From contig CAYLTU010000140.1 of the NCBI GenBank assembly GCA_964386465.1, positions 1-15,021 on the forward strand: a DNA stretch of 15,021 bases, given 5' to 3'. The notes beneath the pieces are model-generated. The model worked only from the letters and a program-made list of their open reading frames with translations, was not told where the DNA came from and did not search any database. This DNA comes from GCA-2717185 sp964386465. GTDB lineage: Bacteria; Pseudomonadota; Alphaproteobacteria; UBA8366; GCA-2717185. Position numbers and translations under genes: made by a program. Shown in pieces: positions 13,961 to 15,021 of this stretch (positions are counted from its first letter, which is position 1; each line of letters starts with the position of its first letter).

Positions 13961-14935
13961 CTACTTCAGAAGAATATTGGCGATTTCCTTCAACTGGGTC
14001 CGCGCGCGCAGCAAATAAAAGCCCTGCGCCGCCAGATGGCTGGGCAGCAGCTGACCCTCCGGATCGCCATTCACGATCACCATCGGATCGAGTTCGGCCG
14101 CGTGACGCATCGACTCCAGCATCAGGCCCCACGCCTTGTCCAACTCGCGTTCCTTGATCACCGGCGCGAAATCCTGCCGGAACGCCGCGAGCAGCAGGTA
14201 GTAGGCGTAGAGACGCCCCTTCGTCTGATAGAAGATGTCGTCGGCCTCGAAATCCAGGAACCAGGCGCCTTCGGAAATATGGTGGTCGATCACCGCCGAC
14301 GCGGAACCGAGGTCGGCGGAAAGCCGTTCCAAGGTCGCCTGCAGATTGTCGGCACGACGCTCGAACGTCGCCGTGCCTGTTGCCAGCCGCTTGTTGTATT
14401 TAAGTAAGGCGCGGCGCGCTTCGCGGTAGTGCTGCTCCGACGCGGTGGTCGGCGCCCACGACGTATCGAAATCGAAAAACCAGATTGTCCCCGGAAACTT
14501 CAGCCGGCCGGCCGCGCTGTCGAGATCCTCATCGACCTGGCTGGAACCGCGCACGCGGCCGATCTGATCGCTCATCTCGATCGCGAAACGGGACAGCGCG
14601 TAGATTATCCCCTGCTGGAAATTAGGCATGTTGTCCAGCGCCGTCGCCGGCAGGAAAAACGGGTCGTTCGCGGTCCAGCGATTGTGGTCGGTCTCGCGTT
14701 CGATTAGCGCCGCGGCAACGGCGACGGACCGGCTTTCGCCCTCCGCGGCCTCGACTGCGAGTTCCGGATTGTCGTCGACGCTGTGAATCCAGATCATTCC
14801 CGCCGGGAAATAGAGCAGCAGCGCCGCGAGCAGGAACCCGCCGCCGCGCACGGACCAACGGCGCACCTTTTCGCCGCGTCCCGCAAGGCGCGGCGGCGGC
14901 GCGTGGTCCGTTCCGATTACATCTTCGTCATGCAT
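13961..14935 (-). CDS. DUF2333 family membrane-anchored protein
   Basis: The product has 324 residues from ATG 14935. A cytoplasmic polar leader is followed by one hydrophobic segment (about 32-50, GGGFLLAALLLYFPAGMIWI) and a large soluble domain, probably periplasmic. Segments such as NDPFFLPATALDNMPNFQQG, LSRFAIEMSDQIGR, KFPGTIW and SSQVDEDL match the DUF2333 pattern known from alpha- and gammaproteobacteria; the family has no established function. An in-frame TTG at 14944 would add three residues. No strong Shine-Dalgarno is seen. A CATAAT hexamer (minus strand, 14949-14944) lies so close to the ATG that the transcript may be leaderless or nearly so. A hairpin terminator follows the stop. 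Confidence 0.85.
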   Translation of the reverse strand: MHDEDVIGTDHAPPPRLAGRGEKVRRWSVRGGGFLLAALLLYFPAGMIWIHSVDDNPELAVEAAEGESRSVAVAAALIERETDHNRWTANDPFFLPATALDNMPNFQQGIIYALSRFAIEMSDQIGRVRGSSQVDEDLDSAAGRLKFPGTIWFFDFDTSWAPTTASEQHYREARRALLKYNKRLATGTATFERRADNLQATLERLSADLGSASAVIDHHISEGAWFLDFEADDIFYQTKGRLYAYYLLLAAFRQDFAPVIKERELDKAWGLMLESMRHAAELDPMVIVNGDPEGQLLPSHLAAQGFYLLRARTQLKEIANILLK

Positions 14936-14990
14936 GCCATTCAATTATGCACGATGCGCCGCCGCTGCAAGGGGCAGCGCGGAGACCCTT

Positions 14991-15021
14991 TAGAGCACCT
15001 TCACAGGATTAGATGAAACCG
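14991..15021. repeat. Possible left arm of an alphaproteobacterial intergenic palindromic repeat
   Basis: The last 31 bases begin TAGAGCACCTTCACAGG and end GATGAAACCG at the window edge. This resembles the AGAGCA...TTC...GAT-type intergenic elements that many alphaproteobacteria carry in multiple copies, usually as long inverted repeats. The second arm would lie outside the window, so the palindrome cannot be confirmed here. The assignment rests on recall of the motif. Confidence 0.35.

Noticed and set aside
1..15021. tRNA, rRNA, CRISPR array or phage genes
   Set aside because: None was recognised in the reading: no cloverleaf with a TTCGANNC arm, no regularly spaced repeats and no phage structural gene.

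Overview
The window is high-GC bacterial DNA, very probably from an alphaproteobacterium of the Rhodospirillales/Rhodobacterales type. This rests on overall composition, on gene families typical of that class (a DUF2333 protein, a DUF3772-type MscS channel, a DUF454 membrane protein) and on an intergenic palindrome-like motif at the right edge. No rRNA, tRNA, CRISPR array or intact mobile element was seen.

Layout, left to right. (1) Positions 1-1007, minus: the N-terminal 335 codons of an enolase-superfamily (MR/MLE) enzyme, cut by the left edge. (2) 1008-1439: regulatory spacer between divergent genes. (3) 1440-4310, plus: a compact four-gene operon in which every junction is an ATGA overlap. 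It encodes a complete 2-oxoacid:ferredoxin oxidoreductase (ferredoxin, alpha, TPP-binding beta and gamma subunits), probably of the 2-oxoglutarate (Kor) type. (4) 4355-4738, minus: a stand-alone CheY-like receiver with a TTG start. Its composition is AT-richer than its neighbours, and it lies beside a scrap of what looks like an IS3-type transposase. (5) 4976-6379, minus: an amidase-signature hydrolase with a palindrome in its promoter region. (6) 6471-6668, minus: a previously unlabelled remnant of a cytochrome b561 gene. (7) 6686-11189, minus: a probable five-gene operon in transcription order acyl-CoA-dehydrogenase-like enzyme, acetolactate-synthase-like TPP enzyme, DUF454 membrane protein, ChaC-type gamma-glutamylcyclotransferase and MsrB. 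(8) 11432-13861, minus: a large mechanosensitive channel. (9) 13961-14935, minus: a DUF2333 membrane-anchored protein with its own terminator.

The most interesting part is region 7. The acyl-CoA dehydrogenase-like protein lacks a catalytic glutamate at both positions where this fold normally carries it. Instead it has Arg84 and Gln248, the combination I recall from 3-sulfinopropionyl-CoA desulfinase. Its stop codon overlaps the start of a TPP enzyme of unknown substrate. The same transcript would end with genes for glutathione turnover (ChaC) and methionine sulfoxide repair (MsrB). This suggests, but does not prove, an organosulfur (sulfinate) catabolic module. Regions 4-6 look like a zone of past insertion and gene decay.
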